Below, piece after piece: positions 35,553 to 47,750 of a DNA stretch of 64,000 nucleotides. This DNA is from Dictyostelium firmibasis (lineage: Eukaryota > Evosea > Eumycetozoa > Dictyosteliales > Dictyosteliaceae), in assembly GCA_036169595.1 (NCBI GenBank), contig CM069767.1, positions 1,868,501 through 1,932,500 of the forward strand, in the 5' to 3' direction. The notes beneath the pieces are model-generated. The model was not told where the DNA came from, did not search any database, and saw only the letters and a list, made by a program, of their open reading frames with translations. Made by a program: the position numbers and the translations under genes. Position 1 is the stretch's first letter. The number at the start of each line of letters is the position of its first letter.

Positions 35553-36705
35553 TTTATATGAATCAAATATATTATAAATGAGTTATAATTTTTTATAATA
35601 TGGAAATCAATAATAAAAAAAAATTTTACATTTAATTTTTTTTTTTATTTTATTTTTTTTTATTTATATTAAAAAAAAAATATTTTTGTTCAATTAATTT
35701 TTTTTATATGTAAAAAAATTATAATAATTATTATTTAAACTGCTATAAATATTTAAATGATTTTGTTAATTTTTTATATGAATTGGGAATCCAAACACCC
35801 ATAAAAAACAACACACACTCCCACACATAAACTTTGTCATTTTTGTATATATATATCACCACCACTTTCACACAACAAAAAAACTCTACATAAATCTCGA
35901 TTTTATATAGCATTCAAAAAAACAACATAATTTTAATTTCTTATTTAGGAATCTGTTGCCAAACTTTTTAGTTGAAACTGCTCTATTTTTGGAATCCTTA
36001 AAAATACAAAAAAAAAACAAAAAAAACAAAAAAAAACAAAAAATAAAAAAAATAAAAAAAAAAAAATAAAAAAAAAATAAAACATGATTACCCTACATTT
36101 TCATACCAATTTACAAATCAAAAAAAAAAATAAAAAAATAAAAAAAATAAAAAAATATATAAATAATAAAAACAACCACCAATTTTATACATTGAAAAGC
36201 ATTCTTTAAAAACAAAATGTGGTGATTTATTATTTGAATAAATCACCACATTTGGTGTTTGGGTTTTATGAAATTTGTATAGAAACAAGAAAAAAAAAAA
36301 AAATTAATTAAAATAAAATAAATTTCTTTTATTTGAAAGTTTATATGTATTTTAAAAATAACAAGAATTTATATTAAAAAATAAATATTAAAAATAATTT
36401 ATATATACTCTTTTTATTTTTTATTTTTTTTCTTTTTTTTATATAAAATTATATTTCCTATTAATAATTTGAAGTATTTTTTAATTATAAAAAAACAACC
36501 ATATAAATTTTTTTCTTCTTTTTTTCTTCAATACCAACCCCATCATCATTTAATGAAATTTATTTTTTTAATGTTTGAATAAAAATGATGACCATACACA
36601 CACTCCCACTCTTTGAAAATTGTAATTTATTTTTTTTTTTTTTTTTTAATAAAAATATTTTTAAAAAAATTTTTTTTATTTTTTATAAATTAATGTTATA
36701 TAAAA
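35553..36705. other. Divergent intergenic region with CA-rich patches and a strong hairpin
   Basis: 1.15 kb between divergent genes. The patches 35793-35877 (CACCCATAAAAAACAACACACACTCCC-like sequence) and 36592-36616 are rich in CACA/CCCA, resembling the CA/GT-rich elements bound by Dictyostelium developmental regulators such as GBF. That link is inference. A 17-bp perfect inverted repeat lies at 36215-36253. An ACCCATAA at 35797 resembles an snRNA upstream element, but no recognisable RNA follows it. No gene seen. Confidence 0.65.
36215..36253. repeat. 17-bp perfect inverted repeat with 5-nt loop
   Basis: Left arm 36215-36231 (AAATGTGGTGATTTATT), loop 36232-36236, right arm 36237-36253, a perfect reverse complement. 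It would form a stable hairpin in RNA or a cruciform in DNA. It lies about 450 bp before the gene at 36706 and about 660 bp from the TIG gene B start. Confidence 0.9.
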
Positions 36706-37393
36706 ATGGGATTGGGAGAATATGATAAAGAATTGAGTGGTCATGTCATATTTCTATCTTTAATTTCAAAAATTGTAGGTTTATATATGAAAAAATATAA
36801 CAACTATACTATTATTATTTCTTATGGTTTGATTTTAATTTTTAATATACTCAAATATATTTTTGAAAGTAATCAAAAATCAAAACCCTCATTATTTAAA
36901 ATGAAATTCAAACTCATTGTATACTACCTTCATATATTATCTCCCATAGGTTATATGTGTTGGCATGTATATGAAGAATATTTAAGTAGAAAGGAACAAG
37001 GAATATTTTTAAAAATTTACTTTTTAATAAATTCTTTTATCAGTGATGAAAATATTACTCATTTAGGCTTTCATTTATTAGAAATATATTTAAATTTAAT
37101 GGTAACTATATTATTTATTGTTTTTTTTTAATTTTAATAACTTTTTATTTAACTATTCTCATTACCCCACACAGGAAATAATTAAAATTAAAAAGGAAAT
37201 AAAAAAAGAAAAAAAATTACAAAAATATTCTAAACAACATAAACTCTTAAATAAAAAATTATTTGAAAAAGAAATTCAAGATGGTGCAGGAGGAGATTTT
37301 TCAGATGATACCTATGAAGAAATCAAAGTTGTTAACTCTAAAGACAAAAAAGAAATATCCTATAGAAAAGTTAATCAAAAAGAACTAAGATAA
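36706..37393 (+). CDS. Small multi-pass membrane protein with charged C-terminus
   Basis: Two exons: 36706-37101 (ends TTA ATG|GTAACT) and 37175-37393, phase 0; 204 residues. The first 130 or so residues hold about four hydrophobic segments (HVIFLSLISKIVGLYM; YTIIISYGLILIFNIL; LIVYYLHILSPIGYM; a weaker one near GIFLKIYFLINSFI). The second exon is highly charged and helical (KIKKEIKKEKKLQKYSKQHK), then acidic (GDFSDDTYEEIKVV), a cytosolic tail. I do not recognise the family. An unspliced reading would stop after VTILFIVFF, so the second exon depends on the clear pyrimidine-rich ACACAG acceptor. Confidence 0.7.
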
Positions 37394-37533
37394 TAATAAA
37401 ATATCATTATATATTTTTTTTAAATTAATTAAACTTTTTTTTAATTCAAATTTTATTTCAAACTCATTGCCACTGAAATCTATTTTAATTTTCAAAAAAA
37501 AAAAAAAAAAAAAAATCTGATATTGATATCATT

Positions 37534-37564
<31 letters not shown>

Positions 37565-37651
37565 AATTAAAAAAAAAAAACCTTCATAAAAATAGATTGG
37601 TTTTTTTTTTTTTTTTTTTTTTGATGACTTTGTTTTTTCGGAAATTACAAA

Positions 37652-39135
37652 ATGCCTCTACATATTGTTGATAAACATAAAAGTTTGTATGATACATATG
37701 TTCAATCAGCTACAATTGAAGAGATATCAAAATTTAAATTAGCTGATGAACCAAATGAACCAGAAACAATTAAAAAACTTATTATGGACGAATTATTATT
37801 GGATGGTAATTCTAAACAAAATTTAGCAACATTTTGTCAAACTGACCTCGACAAAAACATTCATTCAATTATGGATAAATGTATCGATAAGAATATGATT
37901 GATAAAGATGAGTATCCTCAAAGTGCAGAAATTGAGAATCGTTGTTTACATATCTTGGCTGATTTATGGAATGCACCAGACAGTTTAGAAACAATTGGTT
38001 GCTCAACAACTGGTTCAAGTGAAGCTGCAATGTTAGGTGGTTTAGCATTAAAATGGAATTGGAGAGAAAATAGAAAAAAACTTGGTTTGCCATGTGATAA
38101 ACCAAATATTGTTACAGGTCCAGTTCAAATTTGTTGGCATAAATTTGCTTTATATTTTGATATTGAAATTAGAGAAGTAATTATTTAATTAAATTATATG
38201 TATATAGATATTTTTTTTTGATTTTATTTTTAAAAAAAACTAAAATAATATTAATTATATTAATTAAGATTCCAATGGAAAATGGTCGTTATATAATGAA
38301 TTCAGAAGAAGTTTTAAAAAGAATTGATGAAAATACAATTGGTGTAATTCCAACACTTGGAGTAACATTTACATTACAATATGAAGATGTTTTTTCAATT
38401 AGTAATGCACTTGATAAATATGAAAAGGAAACTGGTATTAATATTCCAATTCATGTTGATGCAGCAAGTGGTGGATTTGTAGCACCATTTATTCAACAAG
38501 AGATAATATGGGATTTTAGATTACCACGTGTTAAATCAATTAATGCATCTGGACATAAATTTGGTTTATCACCATTAGGTGTTGGTTGGGTAGTATGGAG
38601 AGAAAAGAAAGATCTTCACAAAGATTTAGTATTCAATGTAAACTATTTAGGTGGTAATATGTCAACTTTTTCATTGAATTTTTCACGTCCAGGTGGTCAA
38701 ATCATCGCTCAATACTATAATTTCTTACGTCATGGTCGTAATGGTTATACATTAATTCAACAAGCATGTTTAGAACATGGTATTTACATTGGTAAAGAAT
38801 TAAAGAAAATGGGTGTTTTCGATTTAATCTATGATGGCACTGATGCACTTCCAGGTGTTTGTTGGACAATTAGAAAGGATTTAAGTCAAGAACCATTATT
38901 TAATCTTTATGATTTATCTGAAAAATTAAGAAGTAGAGGCTGGCAAGTTGCCTCCTATACTTTACCATCTTCAATGAATGATGTAGTGGTCTCTCGTGTT
39001 GTAATTCGTCATGGTTTCTCAAGAGATTTATGCTCATTATTCGTTAAAGATATTCAAAATGCTATTGAATACTTCCAAAAACATCCAATTTTAAGAAGTT
39101 TGGAAAAAGATGAAGGTGAAAATTTCCATCATTAA
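37652..39135 (+). CDS. gad: Glutamate decarboxylase (GABA synthesis)
   Basis: Two exons: 37652-38176 and 38269-39135, phase 0 ([12 protein letters not shown]); 463 residues, normal for eukaryotic/bacterial GAD. A PLP enzyme converting L-glutamate to GABA and CO2. Visible motifs: [21 protein letters not shown] (cofactor phosphate binding), [11 protein letters not shown] (Asp239 pairs with the PLP ring nitrogen) and NASGHKFGL with the Schiff-base Lys272. In Dictyostelium GABA is a developmental signal acting in spore encapsulation. D. discoideum has two genes, gadA and gadB; I cannot tell which is present, so the symbol is generic. The C-terminus is short and shows no obvious calmodulin-binding helix of the plant type. 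Confidence 0.95.
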
Positions 39136-39361
39136 AAAATAAAAAACAAAACATTACAAAAGAAAATATTATTTAATGTTTTATATTAAAAAAAAGCAAA
39201 TTCAATCAAATTTTGTTATTAAATTAATTTTTTTTTATTATTTTTTTACTTTTTTTTTTTTTTTTACTATTTTCAATATGAATTAACTCTATTTTAAAAT
39301 GGAAAATATTTTTTTTTTTTTTTTTTTTTTTTAATTAAAGAAAAAAAAAACCATTATTTTT

Positions 39362-40528
39362 TTAAACTTTACTTTGATTTTTTTGTTCTTTTTCTTTACA
39401 TTCGTTACATTTATCTTGTAAGAGTTCGTGGAGATCTGGAGAGATGTAGAGGTTACCATCTTTGTTGGTTTCTAAATCCTCGAGGTAACAAACAAAGATT
39501 GTGTCTGTACCAATACCGACGATATGAGTGAAGAGATTAAATATGCAGAAAGCGAAAATTGCAGAGAGAGCAATGGTGATTGGATTGAGTGATTTACCCA
39601 TGCCATACAAGAGTGCAGTGGTGAAAAGAGCAGATGCAGCGGCACCTAAAATCTTACCTAACATTAAAACCAAACCACCAATGAAATCCATGATGACTGC
39701 ATTAAACATATTTCTAGAGATGAGATCGAAACATTCCTTTGTTGAGGTACAGAATGAATGACCATGCATAGCGACATAGATGTAACCAAATTTATTGATC
39801 CAACGAACGATTGATTCAATGCAACCCAAAATACATTGGAGACAAGATACGACCATTACAACCAATTTATTTGTGGCATTACTATTCTTACAAACTTGTA
39901 ACATGAATTCCATAAATTCAATAAAGGCAATGAGTAATGAACCAAATGCCAATGAACCAAAACTTGTAGTTAAAGCTCTTCCCAATGAACGATAGGCATT
40001 CTCTTGACCAACCAATGATTTACCAGTTGGATCACGTGAGAAATACCAATTGGAGACGACACCAGCAACGCAATGTTGGAAAACTGCACTAATGAAAGAT
40101 GATGCCCAAAAGAAACCAAAGATCATAAAGTACATAAGATTTCTAATTTTAGTGTTGAATGCTGATTGTTCTTGTTCACTGTTGGTTGAGTTTGCCTCTG
40201 AAGAGGTATGGTCATTCAATGGATTAACAGTTGATCCTGGAATACTGAATAAATAAATGAATGAACTAGTCCAATATGCAATGAAACCAATGAAAAATAA
40301 TACAACCAATGATGCAATAATAAATACAGATGGACTACGTTGAACACCTCTACATGTTTCTGTAAACATTGCACATGTTAAATCAATACTCTTTCTAAGA
40401 TAAACAATTACTACTACCAATCCTAATGTACAAATTATAATACAACCACCGACAATCATTGTACTATGTAAAAATTATTAAAAAAAAAAATTCAATGTTA
40501 ATATATTTGTGTAATTTTAATACAGGTT

Positions 40529-40574
<46 letters not shown>

Positions 40575-41134
40575 ATAAAATAATACCTTTCACTTCCCTC
40601 TTTATGACCTAATGCCATAAACAAAACACCTAAAGTTGCAACTAAAGCAACACCAACACATAAAGTGAAATAAATGAAGAATCTAGTGAAAGATTTTAAT
40701 AATTGAATCCAAGCAGCACCCAATACAATAGCTAATAAAACAGAGTAGATGAGAATATCTTTATCTCTCTTTAACTCTGCTACTAAATTTTCAAGATGTG
40801 AAACAAAGTATTGTTCAATTGCATTTTCAGAGGAGGTTGTATTTGTATTAAGTCCTGGAATCGATGGAATATTTGGTGCATTTGGTACCAATCTACTTGG
40901 GTCACCTTTTGTATAGGCAATGCCTGAAATTGCTGCCATACCACCAATTACCAATAAAAATAGTAATGCAAATAAAATATCATTACATTTTCTTGAGCTA
41001 TGTTCTGGTTGTAATCTAGTTGATGGTGAAGATGATCCACTTCTACCACTGCTATTATTATTACTATTACCACTGCCACCAACTCTTGAGTTGGTTAATA
41101 ATGGTTGTTTATAATCTTCTTCTGGTGCCCACAT
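39362..41134 (-). CDS. Choline transporter-like protein (CTL/SLC44 family)
   Basis: Two exons: 41134-40587 and 40463-39362, joined in phase 2 (GAA AG|T ACA) to read GSESTMIVGG; 549 residues. Cytosolic N-terminus with G/S/N repeats, then about ten hydrophobic helices. Family landmarks include SSFISAVFQHCVAGVVSNWYFSRD, NAYRSLGRALTTSFGSLAFGSLLIAFIEF, YIYVAMHGHSFCTSTKECFDLISRN, and a C-terminal helix pair ending in a soluble K/E-rich tail. CTL proteins move choline or ethanolamine across plasma or organelle membranes for phospholipid synthesis; fungal Pns1 is a relative of less clear function. Confidence 0.92.
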
Positions 41135-41733
41135 TTTATTGTGTTCTATCTATACTAAATTTATATATATATAACTATTTATTTCTTTTTCTTATTACTG
41201 TTACTATATTTATTTTGTTATTATTATTATTATTATTATTTAAGTTTATTCTGAAAATTAATATTTAATATTTAATTTATTAACAATTTTACTAAATTGT
41301 ATTGTATTTTTAAAATTATTATTTTATTGTGTGTACAAAAAAAAAAACTTTTGTGTTTTTTTTATTTTTTTTTTTAAAAAAAAGTTAATAAAAAAAAAAT
41401 AAAAAAATTTTAAAAAAAATAAAATTTTTTTTTTATAAAAAAAGAAAAATAAAAATTAGAAAAAAATAAAATTTAAAACTCCTCATTTTTTCAGGAGGAG
41501 TAAAAGATTTTTACTCAAATTATTGCAATAATGCGCACAGAGAGAATATGATCATATTATTATTTTTTTTTTAAAATATTTATTTATATGTGTGAGTCTC
41601 ATTTTTTTAAAATTATTCAATGTGTTTTAAAACAAAAGAAAATGAAATAAAAAATATAAAAAATATAAAAAATAAAAATAAAAATTAATTTTTTAATTTT
41701 TTAATTTTTATTTTTATTTTGTATTAATTTTTT
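41135..41733. other. Intergenic between CTL and SLY1 (both minus)
   Basis: 599 bp containing the CTL promoter and the SLY1 3' flank. It has poly(A)/poly(T) runs, a 7-bp stem hairpin ACTCCTC/GAGGAGT at 41478-41501 with a 10-nt T-rich loop, and a GCGCACAGAGAG patch at about 41533. No gene seen. Confidence 0.65.
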
Positions 41734-41836
41734 TTAATTTTTATTTAAATTTTTAATTTGATTTAAAAATTCTTTCGATGTTAATAATTCATTTGAACCA
41801 TAAATAATTTTTTTATTGTGTTTCTAAAGAATGGGG

Positions 41837-41867
<31 letters not shown>

Positions 41868-44112
41868 TTGATGAAAAAAAAAAAATTCAAATAAAAATAT
41901 CAAAATAAATACCTTGGAAAAATCTTGAAGATTTTGATATTCTACATAATTACCACCACCAACAGTGAACACTATAGCTTCTTTGAAGGGAGTGGTTCTT
42001 TTTGGAACATTTGATTTATTTTGAATCTTTGGATCCAAATAAAGATAATCAGCATCCAAAGTATTCTTTAAATCCATAATCGACTCCACGATTCTAGTAA
42101 CAAATAAATCCTTACTCTTTGGTAATAATGCTCTTACACCTTGTTGGAAGAAATTTGTAAATGATTCAACACCTTGATAACCTGTTACATTTGTCATCAT
42201 TTGCATAAATCCACCAATTTTACCTGATGCTGTATTACTAGATTGAGTACTAGATTGACTAACATTTGCAATTGCTGTTAAACTTTCATTAAACGCTTTT
42301 GTTCTATTAATACAAAAAAATAATATATTAGTATTTGGTGTGTGCAATTAAATTTATAAAAAAAAAAAATACTTTTTAAAGAAATCTAAAGTTGATAAAT
42401 CAGCACCCATTTTAGTTAATGCTTCTTCATATTGATCCATTTCAGATTGTGGTACATTTTTAGTAGATAAAAAGTAAATGATGAGTAAACGAATTTTATC
42501 CTCTAAAGTACCTCTACCACCAGTTTCACCAACGACTGGTGAAGTGATCAAAGAGTGTAATTCTTTTTTATCAGTCAATGATCTAGTGATAATTGATTCC
42601 TCCATTGCAAAGAAGAAATCAATTTGTCTATCACGAATATTCTTTGTTAAATCGGTTGCTAGATTTGTATGAATATCAATTAATCTTTTCTTTTCATCCA
42701 TTTCTTGCACTAAACTACCTAAACCTTTTGTTTTATTTTCATTTGATTTTTTATTATCACTATAGTATGATATATAAGTAAATAACCACATATATTTTTT
42801 TAAATAATAATAATTTTTATAATAAACTTACAAATCATCACTATCATCAACTTTAATATCTGTAATTTGTTGTAATTTTTCCATTTGTTGATAATATTCA
42901 TTAATTTGAGATTTAATTTCACCAGCAACACTTGAGAAAGCTGCACCTGTATTTGTAGCCCAAAAAGAGTCAGAAGAAGAGTCTAAACCATAGGTTTTCT
43001 TTGAGGTTTGACCATTTTGAGTGACATCGATACGAACTTGATTCAATGACATATTGAGTATATCATGAACCAATGCTTGATAAGTCCATGGATGATGAAG
43101 ACAAACTGATAGATCAACATTTCTATCCAAGATAATTAACACTGGTCTATAGAAAAATGACAATTGCGAACCCATTTCATTCAAATTACTAAATACATTT
43201 GAACCACCACTACTTTGTAATGTAGTTGAAATTCGTTTCTCTAATGCCAATGCTATCATTTCAGCTGCTGAATTCTTTGGTGCTCTAATGATTGGCACAA
43301 TACCTAATGTAACTAAAACACTAAATAAACTATCGACTACCGTATCAATGTTTTCTTGTGCTTGAACATCTTTAATCGTGCTATCATTAAATGATAAATA
43401 ACTATCTCTTGGATTATTCAATACGAATAAATCATTTTCTAATGATATGAAATTTAAAAATTGGTCATAAACTTTACTAATCATCGATACTGAATCTGAT
43501 TGAATAGTTAATGTAGCTAATTCCTCCATTAATTGATTCGATAATTTACTTGCAAAATTTAAATAAATATTATCATATAATTTATTTTTACAATCCTTTT
43601 TTTTTTTCAAAAAAAATTAAAAATTAAAAATAATTAAAATAATAATAAAAATAAAAACATTATTATATTAATAATTTATACACATGTATATATATATATA
43701 TATATATGTATCTTAATATATTTACTTCAGCAATTCTTTTAATATTATCAGAAGTTGGTAAAACGAAATAAATTGCAGGAACGTCTTGAATTGGTTGTCT
43801 TTCAGAATGAAGTGGTAAATATAATGTAACACCTTGATTACGTAATGCACCTTTTGTTAAGATTGGTGCTATAATGTTTGAGCAGTGTGTATCGAAAATT
43901 AAAACCTTCCAAACCTCTTGCCAACCACTTATAGCTTTATTAGATGACGAAGATGAAGATGAGTCTGATTTCAATGATAACATTTTATTTATACTCTCAA
44001 TTTGTTTAGTCTTAATTGAAAAGTTATTTGAAAATTGATCAAACCCAAATCCACCACTTCCACCTCCACTTCCCATCATACCTGATGAGTTTAATGATGA
44101 ATTTTGATTCAT
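41734..44112 (-). CDS. scfd1: SLY1/SCFD1, Sec1/Munc18 family ER-Golgi SNARE regulator
   Basis: Five exons: 44112-43726, 43595-42832, 42759-42373, 42303-41913, 41823-41734. Every junction is GT-AG and in phase, giving 672 residues (human SCFD1 642). An SM protein that binds syntaxin-5-type SNAREs and templates ER-to-Golgi fusion. Features: [18 protein letters not shown] and [23 protein letters not shown] (domain 1); the join [44 protein letters not shown] (domain 2, highly conserved); [54 protein letters not shown]. The last 29-codon exon [23 protein letters not shown] matches the IxYGxxEIxxxxxFLxQL ending of SLY1, confirming the final acceptor. The start is a G/S-rich leader. Confidence 0.96.
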
Positions 44113-44153
44113 TTTATTTTATTTATATAAATATAATTATATTTATTATGATT

Positions 44154-44184
<31 letters not shown>

Positions 44185-44563
44185 ATGATTTAAAAAAGGG
44201 AGAATTTAAAAATAAAATTATCTTTTTTTTTATTTTCAAAAAAAAAAAAAAAAATAAAAAAAAATAAAAATTTAATTTAAAAAAAAAAAAAAAAATGACC
44301 AAGTCAGGTTTGTAATTTTCACACGTGGTTCAAAAACAAATATAAATACAAATAAATGTGAAAAAAATTAAATTTTTATATGTGAAAAATAAATAAAAAA
44401 AATGAATAATAACACACTCACCACACACACACACACACACTACACAAAAACTCTTTTCTCAAATTTTTAATAGTACTATAAAAATTTTATAATATTGTTT
44501 ATAAATTATTTCTTTTTTTTTTTTATTTTTATAATTAAAAAAAAAAAAAAAAAAAAAAAGAGT
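44113..44563. other. Divergent promoter region between SLY1 and the PrpD-family gene
   Basis: 451 bp, poly(A)/poly(T) rich, with a (CA)n tract at about 44411-44447 and a TCACACGTGGTT motif at about 44319 that contains a CACGTG E-box-like core. The poly(A) run just before the ATG at 44564 puts a longer in-frame lysine leader upstream, which I do not accept as coding. Confidence 0.6.
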
Positions 44564-46048
44564 ATGAGTACTTTAAATAATATTGAACAAAAATGGGATC
44601 AAGTTTTAGAAGATATTGTTGATTATGTTATTGGATATGATGTTGAAGGTAATTCAAAAGAAGCAATGGAAACTGCATTTTTAGCGTTATTCGATACGAT
44701 TGGTTGTGGATTTTTAGGTTTAAAATTTGTTGGTTGCACTAAATTGATGGGACCAACCATTCCAAATACTAGGATTCCAGGTGGATGTAGAGTACCAGGT
44801 ACAGATTATCAACTGAATCCAATAGAGGCAGCATTCAATATTGGTTGTATGGGTCGATGGTTAGATTTCAATGATTGTTGGTTAGCCAATGAATGGGGTC
44901 ATCCAAGTGATAATCTAGCAAGTATACTTGCAATAGCTGAATACATAAGTAATGATAATATCAGTAAGAGTAGGAGACCATTACAAATGAAAGATGTTCT
45001 ATGTGCATTAGTAAAATGTTATGAAATTCAAGGTGTATTTGCATTAGATAACAGTTTCAATAGGATTGGATTGGATCATGTTATATTAGTTAAAATCGCA
45101 AGTACAGCAGTTACATGTTATCTATTGGGTGGTTCAAGGGTTCAAATTCTAAATGCATTAAGTAACGCATTCATCGATGGTCATCCATTGAGAACTTATC
45201 GTCATTTTCCAAACACAGGATCAAGAAAATGTTGGGCAGCAGGTGATGCAGCATCAAGAGCAGTTCAATTGGCTCTAATGGCAATGTCTGGTGAAATGGG
45301 TTATCCTACATGTTTAACAGCACCAAAATGGGGATTCTATCATGTATATATGTCAGATCAACCATTTCAATTCATTCAAAGAAAAAACTACTCTACCTAT
45401 GTCATGGAGAATGTACTATTCAAAGTTTTATATCCTGCAGAATTTCATGCTCAAACCGCAATAGAATGTGCAATTCAATTACATTCAATTTATCAAGAAA
45501 AAGGTGGTCTAAACTCTGTAGAATCAATTACTATTGAAACTACAGAACCTTCAATGCGTATAATCGATAAACGAGGTATACTTCGTAATCCATCTGATAG
45601 GGACCATTGCATACAATTTATGGTATCGGTCGCTTTGATTTTCGGAGAGTTGAAATCCTCTCACTATGAAGATCAAGTGGCTATCAAAGATACCAGAATC
45701 GATTTACTTCGTGAGAAGATGGTATGTGTTGAGAATGTTCAATTCTCTTTGGACTATTTAGATCCAAATAAAAGAAGTATTGCAAACTCTATAACATTAA
45801 CATTCAAAGATGGTGAGGTTCATAAACGTCAAGTCGATTACCCAATTGGTCATCGAACACGTCGTTCTGAAGCCATACCACTATTAAAAGAGAAATTTTT
45901 AAACTCTTTAAATTCAACACCTTTCACAAGCTCTTCAACTGACCAAATTAAAAATCTTTATGAAAATCCTTCAAAGTTTAATAATCTTTCAGTTTTAGAT
46001 TTTATGTCAATATTTTCTTTATCAACAGCTTCAACTCCAATTTCTTAA
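44564..46048 (+). CDS. MmgE/PrpD family protein (2-methylcitrate dehydratase-like)
   Basis: Single exon, 494 residues from the ATG in AAGAGTATGAGTACT. An upstream in-frame ATG at 44495 would add only F/I/K residues from homopolymer DNA and is rejected. PrpD dehydrates 2-methylcitrate to 2-methylaconitate in propionate breakdown; the same fold includes cis-aconitate decarboxylase (IRG1). Motifs: [56 protein letters not shown] (substrate loop with conserved Asp/His), [46 protein letters not shown] and [16 protein letters not shown]. There is no evident mitochondrial leader. The substrate is uncertain between methylcitrate and a related tricarboxylate. Confidence 0.93.
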   Translation: MSTLNNIEQKWDQVLEDIVDYVIGYDVEGNSKEAMETAFLALFDTIGCGFLGLKFVGCTKLMGPTIPNTRIPGGCRVPGTDYQLNPIEAAFNIGCMGRWLDFNDCWLANEWGHPSDNLASILAIAEYISNDNISKSRRPLQMKDVLCALVKCYEIQGVFALDNSFNRIGLDHVILVKIASTAVTCYLLGGSRVQILNALSNAFIDGHPLRTYRHFPNTGSRKCWAAGDAASRAVQLALMAMSGEMGYPTCLTAPKWGFYHVYMSDQPFQFIQRKNYSTYVMENVLFKVLYPAEFHAQTAIECAIQLHSIYQEKGGLNSVESITIETTEPSMRIIDKRGILRNPSDRDHCIQFMVSVALIFGELKSSHYEDQVAIKDTRIDLLREKMVCVENVQFSLDYLDPNKRSIANSITLTFKDGEVHKRQVDYPIGHRTRRSEAIPLLKEKFLNSLNSTPFTSSSTDQIKNLYENPSKFNNLSVLDFMSIFSLSTASTPIS

Positions 46049-46077
46049 GAAAAAAATAAAAAAAATAATTTTTTCTA

Positions 46078-46109
46078 AAAGTGAATGGCTTGTGAACCAA
46101 ATTCACTTT
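46078..46109. terminator. Small hairpin in a convergent 3' region
   Basis: AAAGTGAAT (46078-46086) pairs with ATTCACTTT (46101-46109) around a 14-nt loop, followed by a C/T-rich then T-rich run, 30 bp after the PrpD-family stop. It lies between convergent genes and could mark a transcript end; eukaryotic Pol II does not need such hairpins, so the role is tentative. Confidence 0.3.
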
Positions 46110-46201
46110 CTCTTTTTTTTTTTTTTTCTTCTTTTTAATAAAAGAGTTTTTATTTTTTTAATTAAAAGATTTATTTAATTTTTAATTTTTTTTTTTTTTT
46201 T

Positions 46202-47346
46202 TTAATAAAAGATTGTAAGAGTTCTATGGTGTGGTGGTAATTTATCTAACATAGCTTCACCTCTACCCCATAACATCCAATCAATTTCCAATGCTAAAAG
46301 TTCACAATGACCTTTGTTAAAATAATCTCTCATCTTTTCAACCACATGAACAGTTACAGCTCTAATTTCAAGTTCCATTTCTGAACCAACTGGGATTTCA
46401 ATTTTATTTTGAATCATCTCTTTTAATTCTGGTGAATATTCAATAACCTTTAATTCTTCTAAAATTTGTGGTACTCCTAAATAATAATGAATTAAATAAA
46501 AATTTATATATTAATATATTTATTAAAAAAAAAAAGAAACATTTATCTACTATTCTTATTATAATTAAAAAAAAATACATACTATAATCAGCAAACATTG
46601 TTAATTGTTTGATATCATCAAATTTTCCTAAACCTCTACCTTGGTATGCGCCCCATAAATCACCAACAAAAATTTGTGCTCTTTTATAGAAAAATACTTG
46701 TTTACCTTTATAAATTGCACTATCTCTAAATCCCCAAAAGTATTTTGTAACCAACTGTATTAAATTAAAAATAAAAAAATTAATATTTATTAAAATTTTT
46801 TTTTTTTTTTTAAAAAAAATACATTACATCAACTAAAACTGAAGCTTTGCAATTTGCAGATAAAATCATTTCTTTAATACTACCATTGAAATATTCAATT
46901 AAAACTGTACCGACTTCTCTTAATAATCTAACACGTTCAGAGATATTTGGCAAATCTTTACCAAACCATTGATGAACAGTTTCACTTGTGACTTTAATTA
47001 ATTGATCAGCATCAAAACATTTTGGATTTGCAATTAATGCATTCTTTAAACCTCTTGCTAAATGGTGATATTCAAATTCAGAGTCTGGCCAAAAACAAAA
47101 GTTTAATGTATCCAATACTAAAATATATTTTGCTGTTAACTCTGTGTAGGTGGAATCTTTATTCTCAATATCGATATCACAATAGTGAAACCAATTATCT
47201 GCCCATATCTCTTTATGTGGTTTAATTTTATGTTTGTTTAAGAAATCTTCACATTCCTTCTCTAATGCTTCATTATTAATTTTAACATGTTTTGATAATC
47301 CTGATACCCATGCTGTGGTTTCACGTATTAATGTTAATGGATTCAT
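46202..47346 (-). CDS. qng1: Queuosine 5'-phosphate N-glycosylase/hydrolase (queuosine salvage, DUF2419)
   Basis: Three exons: 47346-46828, 46754-46583, 46476-46202, phases 0 and 1, giving 321 residues. It frees queuine from queuosine 5'-phosphate so that the base can be reinserted at the wobble position of tRNAs with GUN anticodons; eukaryotes cannot make queuine and must salvage it, from bacterial prey in the case of amoebae. Family motifs: WADNWFHYCDID, LVLDTLNFCFWPDSEFEYHHLARGLKNAL, FNGSIKEMILSANCKASVLVD, the join LVTKYFWGFRDSAIYKGKQVFFYKRAQIFVGDLWGAYQG, FDDIKQLTMFADYRVPQIL, and a C-terminus with VGSEMELEIRAVTVHVVE and EIDWMLWGRGE. Length and motif order match human QNG1 (C9orf64). Confidence 0.95.
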
Positions 47347-47750
47347 AATTTTATTATTGATTATTACAGAGTTTTTTTATTTTTTCTTTCTCTTATAATA
47401 TATAGGATTATAAATATAAAAATGAAATTATATATTATTAATACAATATTAATAGGGGGTGAAGGTATATAATGAAATGGGGTGAAAATTTGAAAAAAAA
47501 TAAAAAATAAAAAAATAAAAAAAAATAAAAAAAATTAAAAATAAAAAAATAAAAAAGCAAAAATTAACGAATTGATGTTCACACACCAATGAAGCAACAT
47601 TTTTTTAAACAATGAAAAAATTATCTATTTTTCCTAAAAAAAAAAAAATAAAATAAAAAAATATCCCAAATAATTATGAATTTTATAAGAAAAAAAAAAA
47701 AATTAGCAAAACTTGATGAAAAAAGTGGGAAAAAACTTTGTTTATTTAAT
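47347..47750. other. Intergenic between QNG1 and the FNIP gene
   Basis: 404 bp of AT-rich sequence with the QNG1 promoter on its left side (CACACACCAATGAAGCAAC near 47580; GGGGTGAAGG patch near 47456). No gene. Confidence 0.65.

Noticed and set aside
35797-35804. ACCCATAA, a perfect DUSE-like element, upstream of the TIG gene B
   Set aside because: No recognisable structured RNA lies about 60 bp on either side; the motif sits in a CA-rich promoter patch and may be chance.
44495-44563. Upstream in-frame ATG giving the PrpD-family protein a F/I/K-rich leader
   Set aside because: The leader is coded by poly(T) and poly(A) DNA; the family starts near the ATG at 44564, which has an ordinary context.
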